Part shown: positions 49,613 through 61,370 of the stretch, piece after piece
Layout: the number at the start of each line of letters is the position of its first letter
Numbering within the stretch: position 1 is the stretch's first letter
Origin: Carallia brachiata
Taxonomy: Eukaryota; Streptophyta; Magnoliopsida; Malpighiales; Rhizophoraceae
Length of the DNA: 64,000 nucleotides
NCBI GenBank assembly: GCA_021464245.1
Contig: JADCRB010000043.1
Location: 462,168-526,167 of the forward strand
Direction of reading: 5' to 3'
Position numbers and translations under genes: made by a program
The notes under the pieces: generated by a model
Seen by the model: only the letters and a program-made list of their open reading frames with translations
Told to the model about the DNA's origin: nothing
Database searches by the model: none

Positions 49613-52600
49613 ACCGGAGGTAACAATGTTTCTCCTTCCTTTCAGCATTTTTCAGTCAGTCCCTAAAGTGGTTGAACCTAGTGCTAACTTTTCTTATATG
49701 CTGAAATCGTCGCTGATTTCTTTTCTCTCCTTCTGACAACACACCTCCGGTGAACTTCCAAGTTTATAAATCAAGGAAGAATTAAATTCCTGCTTTCATA
49801 AAATGTGGCAACTCACAATTACAGGCTTAGAGCCCTTTTCCAGTGAGTTTCTATTGGTTTAATTTGTTAAACATTTTTGGCCTAAGGACGTGCTATTCTT
49901 TGGATTTCTACAGATGCTAACGAAAATCCTGTAGCTAAAAGCTAAATATGGCTTTATGCAGTTTTTATTGATACTTAGTCACCACCATGTATGATTCTGA
50001 TTTATTATTTATCCTTTTTTTTTTTCCAGGTACCATATGCAGAAGAGGACATCTTATTAGGTGCTGTATGTGAGGTTTTGTGGTCAGCTCTTTTGGAAAC
50101 TCTGAGGCATATGAGATGCGGTGCATGATTAGAGTAGATGCCTTTTGGGACATTTGCATATTTCTTCCCCTTCCTGGGAAGTCAATTGTGGATGTTAAGG
50201 ATGTTCGTAGATCAGATTGAGCAGATTTAGAACATTTGCATATTTCTTCCCCTTTGTTTTTCTCTTGTTTTTCTTGTGTTAGATTTCAACGGACATGGGA
50301 AGTCAATTGCGGTTACTGATTGGGAATAAGAATTCACATCAAGTCCAAACCCGTGCAATTTGCTCCACTTAACACTCCTCACACTCTTCGTTTTCCATTT
50401 TCCGAAAGCAACTAAAACGCTGCCAGGACAATGTCTACAAACCATTTAATGGATTTTATTATTATTATTGAGAGAGCGTTTTGTTTAGCTTTTTAAGTGT
50501 TTTTTTTACTGTTCAATCCAAAAAAGAGAGAGAGAGAGAGAGAGAGAAATAGTGTTTGCAAAATATTTTTTTGGAATACCTTTTTGCTGATAATCTCTAC
50601 AAACCGAAGCTCATTCAAAAATTAATTTAAAGTTACTATTGAAATGAAACAATTACTGATAAATAATTTTTTTGACTATATTATTTTTGTAATATTATTA
50701 TCATAAAATAAACATATAATGTATCAAATAGTTATATTATTATTTAAATAACAACAAGTAAATATCACTTAAATTAACACTATAAATTTATTTTAGTTCT
50801 CAACAACAACAATCAATCACAGAAATTAGTAATAACAATTAGTAACATGTAAATCAAATGGACTTTAAAAGATATATTTGACTATAAATTATATAATGAG
50901 AGCTGTTTTTATATTTTTATAAACTTTATATTTATTTTCAAAATTAAAATTCAAGACAATGGTTTAAGTTTTCTTTTTTTCTGTTCTTTTCTTCTCTTTT
51001 TTTTTTTTTTTTGGTGTTATGAAGTCTATTAGGCATGAGCTACATAATAAATATAGTTTTTTTTACTTTTTATAAATTTCATACCCTTTTGGACATTAAA
51101 ACCTAAAATTTCTAAAATTTAATCCCTAAATTCCAAGACTTCTAGAATATAACTATGATGGTTTTCTAATTTGGCTCACATTTTTTAGTTAGTATAGTTT
51201 ATTAATGATCTTATACCATATAATAAGTAAGGTTTATTTGAAATAAAGAAAACTTAAAAAATAAATTGTGTAGTATTAAATTATAAGTAAATTTTACTCA
51301 TTTAAAAAAAAAGTAAAATTAATAAGTATCGTAATTCTAAATTATAATGGTTAGAATGTCTTTTAAAAGACACATAAAATCAATTCTTTAACTATTAGAG
51401 TACTGCATGAGTAACAGTTATAGATTATTGTGCATCCAATTTAATTAGAGTGATAAAAAATATATAGCTTTTACTTAGAAAATTCAAGTTCAAAATTTTA
51501 TTCTCTTTCTCATTGTCTGCTTTTTCACTGATAAACAATCATCTCTATTAGAAAAAAAAAAATAATTTATTATTACCGACCTAAATTAATGTATCAGTAG
51601 CTGCGGAGTAATCAATATCCGCATGGGTAAGTCATGGACACCAAAGTTTTTCCGGTAGAGATATATTACTATAAAAAAAAAATAGTTACCATATTGATTG
51701 GGAGTTTGTCAGCTTAACAAATTTAAAATACTTGTTCACAGATGATTTTATTAAAGGATTCAGTTATCAGGACTGTGAGCATTCGGGCCAGCTATCTTTT
51801 CTTTTTATTAAAAAAAAATTAAAAACTTCACACAAAAATTTTTAAAGAGTTTTAATATGATATAGATAATTAAATAATTGAATATAAAAAATAAAAAAAA
51901 TAACAATGTTAAATACCATAAAATGAGACTATAATAATGCTTAAACAAAGTTACTAAGTGATGCTTTATTTTTTTATTAATTCACACATACTGCCATACT
52001 TGGTAAACTTAATTAGGTCCCAGCACTAGCATTTGAACTGGACTCTTATTTGTCCCGGTGGGCTGGGGTCATTTCTGCCCAACACACCTTTCCAAATTGA
52101 TTTTTAAGAGACACGTGTGAACAGTTTTTTTTTTTTTTTTTTTCAAGTTAGAATTAACTCATATATCACTGTAACTATCATTCACAAAAATTTTTGATCT
52201 TGGAAATGGGAAAATTGTTACCAAAAATTATTTTTTATTTTTTTACAATTAATTAAAAAATAACATGTTTCACTTTTTAATAATAATGTAACATATTAAA
52301 CTTTAATTTTTAGTATCATTAAGTAACACGTGTCATATATATAATAATTATAAAATAAAAAGTAAAAAGGAACAGTTATTAACAAAATCTTTGCCAATGG
52401 AGGTTGGGGTTGATTTCGTATAAATATATTATTATTGAGATTGTACAAATATAAAAGATATTTTTTATTATGAATTTAATTATTTTTATAAATTTTATTA
52501 TAAAAATAAATAAATTTGTTATAATAGGTATATAAAATATGTATACCAACAAGATACCAAACTTTTTTGACGGAGGTTTAAGTAGCGGTTCAAGTAACGA

Positions 52601-52737
52601 GAGTTTCAAAGGCTCAACTCAATTCGAAGAGCAACTCAGTGGAGTTTTGTTTTTTGGTGTGTCTGTAAAACAAATTAATCTACACGCACACGCACACAAT
52701 AGAGAAGGAGAAGCCCATTATCATATCATAATTGTCA
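49613..52737. other. Spacer with an exon-like fragment; GrpE promoter at right end
   Basis: No complete gene. 49610-49621 and 49743-49754 form a perfect 12-base inverted pair (TTCACCGGAGGT). 50005-50126 looks like a splice acceptor plus short exon. 50600-52400 is very AT-rich with long T tracts. 52540-52737 is the likely GrpE leader. Confidence 0.45.
50030..50126 (+). other. Orphan exon-like fragment
   Basis: A strong pyrimidine tract and CAG acceptor (ending about 50029) precede an open reading of about 31 codons beginning VPYAEEDILLGAVCEVLW and ending at a TGA. No neighbouring partner exon is recognisable. It may be the last exon of a captured or disrupted host gene, or chance. I do not recognise the family. 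Confidence 0.25.
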
Positions 52738-54650
52738 ATGGCTGTGTCTTTCTCGAATAACTTTCTGTTATCTTCTCATTGTCCGGACCGTCGCCAAACG
52801 GTTTCCTTCTCTGCAAAACCAACCAAAACCCTAGAATTTAGGAGAACCACCCTATTGGCCGTTGAACCATCCCTCCGCTCACCAATCTCACGATTTTCAG
52901 TTCCAATCAACAAAGAGCGCATCAGCAGCAGCAGACGTTCCTTTGTGGCTTATCTCTCATCCCAAGATTCTTCTCTGTCTACCGTATGCTTACTTTTCTT
53001 TTTTTTTTTTTTTAAAAAAAATTGTTTTTAGCTTTCTTGCAATACATATAATTATTTCAATTGAGTGTGATAAAGTAACTACAGGAACTTTGTTGTAACC
53101 TTTTATCTACAATTAATTGCTCATTTTCCTGCGATTATTGGGATTAATTTATTATTGATTATGGCTATTTGGACTCTTACACTCACACCAGAGTCTTGCA
53201 ATTAGGAATCATTATGTGCTTCCCGGTTTCTTTTATGTACTTGTTGTTGTAGTATCTTATGTGAAGGATGTTGTTCTGATTTAGACGAAAGATGATCGCG
53301 AAGATGAGGAGAATGATGTGAAAGCGTTGGAGAATGAAGCTGAGCAAAGGCGCGTAGCCAGTTTGCAGAATCTTATTAAAATTTACAAGGAGGCTGTTCT
53401 TGTTGGAGATGAGATGACTGTGTCTGCAATTGAGGCTAAGATAAATGTAATTGAAAAGGAGAATGGTGAATTAGTGCGGAAAGTTTCAGCTTTGTCGGGA
53501 GAGATAACCTCTGGCAAGGAGAAATACTTGCGGTTACAAGCAGATTTCGATAATTTTAGGAAGAGGTCAGAGAAGGAGAGATCTAACATCAGGAACGATG
53601 CCCGGGGCGAAGTTATTGAAAGCCTCTTGCCCATGGTGGACAGCTTTGAAAGAGCCAAGCAACAGATAAGACCAGAAACTGAGAAGGAAAAGAAGATTGA
53701 TACAAGTTATCAAGGTATATACAAGCAATTCGTGGAGATCATGAGAAGCTTGCAGGTTGCTGTAGTGGCGACAGTTGGGAAGCCTTTTGATCCCTCGGTG
53801 AGTAACGTTCACAGATATTACTTCAATTATGTGCCTATGTCTGTGAATAAGTCTTGATGGTGGCGCTTGTTCATGTTGATAAACTTTTCTCTTCTGTGGG
53901 TATGAGAAATAGGCAAGATTATGAGTAGGGGCCTGATTTGTTGTGGACTCACGTACTTTGTTGCTTCTAACTGGTGCTATAATTTCAAACTGTTATCCTG
54001 TTGGCCATTATGCCATGATTTTCCCATAATGGGCAAAGCCTTGTGATGCCTGTCGCTTGTTGATTATGAGATTTAGATTGTCAGAAATAATGGCTGAGTT
54101 TGCAGAATGACAGTTTATGAGTCTTCTGCATTTTGGGGATTTACTGCCGGAAGAAGGTTAAAATTGCTTCTTAATGCACTATCACGTTTTTAGACGTCTG
54201 TCTCGAAGTCCAAAACATACTTTCCTGAATGACGTTTTGAGGCTTGCAATATTCTCTTTGGCACAAACATCCTTGTAGTTATGAACTTAAATCTCTCGAT
54301 TTTAAAGTTCTCGGGTTTTAATTCTAGGAAAGGGGTGGAGGATTTATGAGAATAAGAAGAGTTACCTTATTATGTAACTCATTATCCAATGACCTTTTTA
54401 ATGAAGTATCATCCCTGATTTTATTTTGTCATTAATTTTTCTGTGGCAGCTGCATGAAGCTATTGCGCGCGAAGAGTCTCAAGATTACAAGGAAGGCATC
54501 GTAATTCAGGAATTTCGGCGGGGATTTCTCCTTGGTGATCGACTTATAAGACCAGCCATGGTTAAAGTCTCTGCAGGGCCGGGCGGCAAGAAAGCATCTG
54601 TGGTTGCTGAGAAACGCGTGGAGCATCCTACGGCCACTGCTGAACGATAG
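52738..54650 (+). CDS. CGE1-like: Chloroplast-type GrpE nucleotide-exchange factor
   Basis: GrpE releases ADP from Hsp70/DnaK; the plastid form serves stromal Hsp70. Three exons (52738-52983, 53285-53797 and 54450-54650) join in frame to 319 residues, all introns GT-AG. Residues 1 to about 80 are Ser/Arg-rich and poor in acids (MAVSFSNNFLLSSH, SSSRRSFVAYLSSQ), as in a plastid transit peptide. A long coiled coil follows (ENEAEQRR to GEITSGKEKY). The head begins LRLQADFDNFRKRSEKE and contains VIESLLPMVDSFERA, GKPFDPSLHEAIAREES and FRRGFLLGDRLIRPAMVKVS, the standard GrpE signature. The exon 2/3 junction falls inside the GKPFDPS-LHEAI motif and restores it exactly, confirming the splice. Plastid location is inferred from the N-terminus; mitochondrial targeting is less likely. 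Confidence 0.94.
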
Positions 54651-55393
54651 TCTCATTTTCAGGAGATTTCTGTTTTGATCTGCCATTCAGATTGCACTCA
54701 AGCTTGCATTCAGCTTTTGTTTGGTTGAAACGGTTCATTTCTTTCGGATGGGGAAGGGATAAAAAAAAGCTTTTATCATCTTGGTCTCTAAGGAGCCAGG
54801 AACACAAAACAAGCCACTTAAAAACACAATTAAGAATTGAGACTTCTATCTTTGAAGTTTTGAATTCTGATCTTGAGATGGAGATGTCAGGTTTATTATT
54901 ATCTGGAAAGCTAACCCAGCATCACGCACATCACAGTATAGAAACATGAAAGGCGAGAAAACCAGAGGCAAGCAATTACTGTCTGGAACTCGTATATTTC
55001 GTCCACCAGAAGGTATCCCATTGTTTCACAAGTCTGCCAAGCAAAATTTCTTCAGTTCCAGTTAATATCCTTTACATCTATAATTTAGTTGACAACTTCA
55101 GATACACATAAGCCGACTCCACGCAAAAAGGGTTGTATAGATTTTGGTTTCACCATATAGTGTTTCCCATTGATTCACGACCTCTTATTTATGTTCATGA
55201 TATATACAGAAAAAAAAGAAGTAACATCTAAAAATAAGACTAACAATAATATCCTTTACATCTATAACATTAATCCTAATCGACCATTTAGAGCCATCGT
55301 AACCCTCAACTTCTAATGTAAGAAAAATATATATGATGTAAACCAGTTTTGATAGAGGCATAGGAAATCTTCTTACCAAGATATAGAACATGT
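54651..55393. other. 3' flanks of the GrpE and F-box genes
   Basis: No supported gene between the GrpE stop and the end of the convergent F-box gene. The stretch is likely 3' UTR DNA of both. Confidence 0.5.
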
Positions 55394-56609
55394 TCACGTA
55401 ATGCTTGTAGGGGTCTCCACGTAGTTAAAGACGTGAGCTTTATGCGGAAAACAAGGCTTCATATCACTGATCTTCTTGGAACTCCTAGTATGAAGATTGT
55501 AAGACATGGCTATGCCATCCGTATATAGCACAAGTGTGGACCCTTCTTCCTCCTCGGCTCCAATTAATCCTAGGATCACAAAGCTTTCAAGATTCGGACA
55601 TGCAATTCTCATGGGATCCAAGTCCACGCGATGCCTCACAAACCAACCAGAACAATCACTAGCCATCTCCCAAATATCGAATTGTGGAGGAGGATCAAGG
55701 TGACTTCTCACCAACACAAGATGCATATGGCCTTGAGATTCCCCAAAGCATAGAATGTGCCAATACTCCAAATCACTAGGAACTGGAGGCATTGGTGTTT
55801 CCTTCAACTGCGCAGTCTCCACGTTAAAAGAGTAGGAAATAACCTCTGTTTGACAACACCAGTGAATGGTGCCGTTGCAGTAGGCACTGAATACACCGAA
55901 GAAAGGACCCCAGTTACCAAACCTGAAGAACGCGGGTACAGAGAAAACAATTTCTAACATACTCCAAGAATCGGTCTCCGACATGTATAAATCAATTCGG
56001 TACCTATTAGTCTCTAAATCATACCACATAACAGAAACAGAAACCATTCTGTAATGGGGCGACTTCGGAGGATCAAAGACCGGGAAACTTTGAAAATCAC
56101 CATATTCAAAAGGAAAAAGAATTTTCTTGAACTGCTTAGTGATAGGGTTGCATACAAAATACCAGCAGACTATATGGACGCCATCATACGTCTGGTGCCA
56201 GTAACCATCATCACGGGCAACAGGGATTTCCGAGTCACAATATTTTGGTTCACACGGGTTGAAATCCAAAACAGATTCACAAAGAAGTAAGCCACTGCAA
56301 GAATCCAAAACGCGACGAAAGCTCAGATGGGGTTGCGTCAGCTTCGAGATTGACGACTTGCAATTCGCGAGGGGGATCGAAGCAGCTAATGCCGATTAAG
56401 AAAGCGGCAGGATTGCGTCGGCGGCGGTTGCGAGCGTGGAGGAGGGCGAAACTTGGGCTGGAGATGAGGGACAGCCATTGTTTGGAAACGGATTTGAACT
56501 TCCCCAGGGGTTTTGCAGGCAATCGGGTCAGGATTTCTGTTAACAGGTCAGGATTATTTATTACTGCTTCCATGGACGGAACGTAAATATTCCCTTTAGC
56601 AATACTCAT
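55394..56609 (-). pseudogene. F-box protein gene (F-box plus F-box-associated domain) with a frameshift
   Basis: F-box proteins are the substrate receptors of SCF ubiquitin ligases. The first piece (56609 down to about 56310) starts MSIAKGNIYVPSMEAV and contains the F-box DLLTEILTRLPAKPLGKFKSV, SKQWLSLISSPSF. The second piece (about 56320-55394) is in another frame and runs VLDSCSGLLLCE through an F-box-associated C-terminal domain (YFVCNPITKQFKKI, ending PTSIT). The two frames meet inside a T-run around 56318-56328 (minus-strand GAGCTTTCG), where one extra T explains the shift; there is no intron consensus. About 405 residues would be encoded across both. It resembles the At5g07610-like group. 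It is either a recent pseudogene, a truncated allele or a sequence error. Confidence 0.8.
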
Positions 56610-58534
56610 CGGTATGCTTCGGAAGGCTGGCAGAGGAAAAGGAATTCGAATTGTAGTGTTAAGGGACCAAGAAAACAGAGTTACAATGTGAACCCTACTC
56701 TATGACTCCTAAGAAGAGTAGACAAGCTTGTCTTTAGTTTGCAGGGGACTAACAAAAGTTGAAATTATTCCTCGTGATAAGTATACAAGATATGAAAAAA
56801 AAATTAGTGTCTTAGTAATTGGTATGTTAAATTTTATTTTAGTTGAAATTAAAATTATTATTTTTGAAATAAAAATTGATATTTTTGAAATATTTGTTAT
56901 TTTTACATTTAAAAAATATCAGCGTTTATTTCAAAAAATAACATACGTAATTTATTTTAAGATAAAAATCGAGACATTTTACTCGAGACATTTAATTGTA
57001 CTCATAGTATATAGCTAGTTTTTGTTTTATTTGTTTACTAGTTTCCAAGCACGACAAATTTTTATAATTTTAAAAAAAGAAAAATTAAGTTTTAGTATAA
57101 AAAAAGTTAAAGTTGTGAATAAATGAATAAGTCAATAATAAAATGCTACCATTATCATGCATCCGGATTTGAACAATTACGAGACAAAAATCCTTCGGCT
57201 TTAGTACACCATTGTCAACTTCTTCGATCTTTAAAAGAGAAAAAAAAAAAAAAAGAATTATGATAAGTGCAAAAAGATAAAAATAACTTTGTGAAGCACG
57301 AAAAGAAAAGGAAAAACACCGGTGAGGGGAGTCCGTGAGGTTAAAAAAAAAAAAAAAGGAGACTAGAGAAAATAAGATTAAAAAAAAAAAAAGAGTAAAA
57401 GAGACCTTGATGAATGGAAAACCTAAAGACTAATGAATGAACCAAAAGCTTCAATCGGTGGATTTGATAGTAGAGAAAATGAGTTTATTATCTTTATATC
57501 GTTTGAGTTTTTTTTTTTTTAATCAAAATAGCTGAATTTGATGAGTTTTACGAGAAATTAATAATTGAATTTAATAACTTTATTAATATTACATTCGCAA
57601 ATATAATTGAATTGAATAAAAATAGGTTTGTCTTTGTGTTTTCTCAAGATAGCAAGTAAGACTTCTATCGGACATTAACAATTGAATTTAGGTATTAATA
57701 TAGATTTCACCTATTATTTTTATTCGTTTTGAAAATTTCACTCATAATATTTTTTCTTTTTAGAATACACATATCACATTTGTGTCGTCTCACTTTTTCA
57801 CCCCATTGTCATTCGTCTTCCGTTAAGCCTGCCATGTGACATTTCAATCACTGCCACGTAAACACAATAAGATGTCATGATATGAATTTTGTGATGACAT
57901 GGCAACAATTTTTTTTAAAAAAATTCTAAGATACAGAAATTAATTTTAACTCACAAAAATTTTTAAAAAAATTATATCATAAAAATCAAAAATTAATTGC
58001 GAAAAAAATTCTTTTTTGATTCAATAAAAAGAAAAAAAAATCTAGAGATTAGAAATTAATTTTGAAATATAGAAAAAGTGTGCAAAATTATAAATTATTT
58101 TTTTTTCAAGATTTTGTTTAAAATAATTTTTAATTACATTCAAGAATTAAATCAAGAAAATAAAAAACCCTCCCCACTCGTTCGCCACCATCGTCAACAA
58201 CCTAAGGCCAACAACATATTAAACAAAAGCCTAATAGATCCGAGAGAGCAGCGACTGTAAGATGTTCGGGTTGAACTTAAGAGGAAATCAAAGGATATGT
58301 AAGGAAAAGAAGATGGGAAATTGCCTTGATCACGATTGATAGGATTTGTTGCTTATGATGGAAGTACAATCGTAGGTTTTGCCAATAGAAATGTTAGCAC
58401 TTGAGGTTTATTGTTGGTGTGACAATCCCTTGAGGCATCATTATGGTTATTATTGTCATTGTTGTCATCAATGTTGTTGACGAAACAAACATATGATACA
58501 CTAAAAATAACTTTCTAATCTGCCACACTACCAG
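56610..58534. other. AT-rich spacer
   Basis: 56610-56720 is the likely F-box promoter side. The rest is AT-rich with homopolymers and no gene. The left boundary of the downstream retroelement is not visible. Confidence 0.45.
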
Positions 58535-60852
58535 ATGAGTCTTAAGAAGAGTGAGATCTTAAGGGAGAAGGTAGAAGAGCTACTACAAAAAGGGCATATG
58601 AGAGAGAGTATGAGCCCATGTGCTATACCAGCCTTACTAACCTCGAAGAAGGATGACAGTTGGCGGATGTGTGTTGATAGCTGGGCAATAAACAAGATCA
58701 CCATTGGGTATAAATTTCTAATTCTCAGGCTAGATGATATGCTAGACCAACTTGATGGATCCAAGGTATTTTCGAAGGCTATCATCAGATTAAGATCAAA
58801 CCTAGACATGAGTGAAAGATTGCATTCAAGACTCGAGATGGTCTTTATGAATGGTTAGTTATGTTATTCAGTCTCTCTAATGCTCCTAACACCTTTATGA
58901 GGTTGATGAATCAGGTACTGAAACTTTTCATCGAAAAATTTGTTATTATGTACTTTGATGATATTCTTATTTATAGTCGATCGATGGAAGATCATATCTT
59001 ATACTTGAGAAAGGTATTAGTGGTGCTGCAGAAGAATAAACTATATGTGAACTTGAAGAAGTGTAGTTTTATGACTGACAAACTACTCTTATGCAATACA
59101 TAATCAGTTTTGATGGCATAGGAGAAGGTGCAGGCAATTCAAGATTGGCCTATACCCAAAACTGTAGGCGATGTATGGAGTTTCCATGGCCTGGCAACCT
59201 TTTACCGAAGGTTCATCTGGAACTTCAGTACTATCATAGCGCCCATTACAGAGTGTCTTAAGAAATGCAAGTTTCAGTGGGGAGATGAAGAAGAACAACG
59301 GTTTGCTCTCATCAAAGAGAAGTTGTGTACCGCTCTAGTGCAAGTCCTCCTAGCTTTGACAAGCTGTTTGAAGTTGAATGCGATGCCAGTAGAGTTGAAG
59401 TTGATGTTGTTCTTTCCTAAAAAAAGAGACTAGTCGCCTATTTTAGTGAAAAGCTTAACGAAGCCCAACAGAAGTGGTCTCCTTATAACATAGAGTTTAT
59501 GCTGTTGTGAGAGCTTTGAAACATTGGAAACCTTACTTAGTAGGACATGAGTTTATCTTGTATTTATATCATCAGGCCCTGAAGTATCTCCACAACCAAA
59601 AGCGAATCAACAATGAAATGCATGTCAAATAGTCCACTTTCCCACAGAAATTTCCTTTTAAGCTATTTTATAAGGCGCGCCAACAAAGCAGGGTTATTAA
59701 TGCCTTAAGTTAAAAAGCATCTTTATTGATCACATTAAGTAATGAGATAGTGAGTTTTGAAACTCTCTGTGAATTATATGAGCATGATGAAGACTTCTAA
59801 ACTACCTGAGAGAAGTGCATTCAAAAGCAACCTACGAATGATTTTTGTATCCATAAAGGCTATCCAATGTGTGAGAATTAACTCTATGTTCCCCGATCTT
59901 CACTGAGAGAGAAGATCATTCATGATTTACATAGAGGTGGTATTGTAGGTTATTTTGGGCGAGACAAGACAATTGCTACTGTTGAGAAATGGTAATATTG
60001 GCCTAGCTAAAGAGGGACATCGGCCAGTCAACTAAAGACCAATCACGAAACACTAGGTTTTACATGTCTTTACCTGTTCCAGAAAATATTTGGAGAACTG
60101 TCCAAATATTTTATTTTGGATTTACCTCATATTCAACTAGGTATGGATTCTGTATTTGTTGTTGTTGACAAATTTTCCAAGATAAGTCATTTCATACCTT
60201 ATAAGAAGACCTCTGATGCTTCCAGTATTGCCCTATTTTTCTTTAAGGAGATTGTGCGCTTACATAGAATGCCCAAGTCCATTACATCTGACCATGACAC
60301 TATATTTCTTAGTCACTTTTAGATCACCATATGAAAGCTGTTTGACTCATCCTTAAAGTTTAATAGTATAGCTCATCCCTAAATAATGGTCAGACATAGT
60401 CACTAACAGGATCTTGGACAACCTTATTCAAAGCTTTTATGGAGACAAGGCAAAACAATGAGACTTTGCTTTAACTCAAGCAGAGTTTGCTTACAACAGT
60501 GCTATAAGAAAGTATCATTATCTCTATTGTTTACATTAAATGTCCGCAACGTGCTTTGGATTTGGTCAAGTTCTCTCGCATTTTAGACCTTAGCATTGCA
60601 ACTGAGAATCTTGCAGAACAAGTGCAATCAGTCCAAGCTGAGGTAAAAAAAAAGTTGGAGATTGCCAATGAGAAGTACAAGAAAGCTGCAGACAAATATC
60701 GAAGGAGCCAGTTATTTCAAAAAGGCGACATGGTGATGGTGTTCCTTCGAAAAGAGCAGTTTCTAGTTAGTTCCTACAATAAACTGCACCCTAACAAGTA
60801 TGGTCCTTATCAAGTCCACAATGTCTATGTGATTGATTTACTCGAGGAATGA
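58535..60852 (+). pseudogene. Degenerate Ty3/gypsy retrotransposon (RT, RNase H, integrase remains)
   Basis: In order on the plus strand: RT palm ([19 protein letters not shown] to about 58858), RT active-site block YFDDILIYS (about 58950-58976), thumb/RNase H transition ([20 protein letters not shown], 59150-59215), integrase N-terminal region ([15 protein letters not shown] near 59930-59975), integrase core start ([20 protein letters not shown], 60140-60200) and a C-terminal GPY-type region ([15 protein letters not shown], about 60783-60830). Many stops and frameshifts separate these. Gag and protease are not seen and the 5' end is missing. RT preceding integrase identifies Ty3/gypsy rather than Ty1/copia. 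Confidence 0.88.
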
Positions 60853-61019
60853 GGAGTTTCAAAAACCTACAATGCTACAGATATTTATCTGTTCTACTCT
60901 GCTGATGAGCCTCTTTACCCAGAGCATTACTTGAACTTGAGGCCGAGTTTCTTCCAAGTGGAGGGGAAGAACACGTAGCCCAAGACTTTTTGAACCAGAG
61001 AGATCGTCAGAAAAAGCCC

Positions 61020-61370
61020 AAAGTCAAAAGAGGATTCTAAAAGACTTGTCTTTCAAGCACATCCAGAATATTTGGAGTATTTTCCTAACATATTCCTTAG
61101 ACGTTTTGGAATATTGGATATTCTGAAATATCCTAGACTTATTTTATTTTCCTTTTTATTTTGATTTTATTATTCAAGCATTTCCTTTTCTAATTATGGA
61201 ATTTAGTTATAAATATCGATGTAAGCCTAAGGGCTGGATCATTTCACATAAGTATTACTTCTGTTGCAACGTTTATCTTTTATAGTTTGAGAAGTTCATT
61301 TTCTTAAGAATTAATCATATATTAGCCTTATTATCGTTAAAGGCTGCATCAATTTTAGAGGTCAGGTTTT
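61020..61370 (+). repeat. Probable 3' LTR of the gypsy element (limits uncertain)
   Basis: Directly after the integrase remains comes non-coding DNA with a TATA-like TTATAAATATC (about 61208-61218) followed by GATGTAAGCCTAAGGG, typical of LTR promoter/R regions. With no 5' LTR in the window the boundaries cannot be fixed. Confidence 0.4.
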
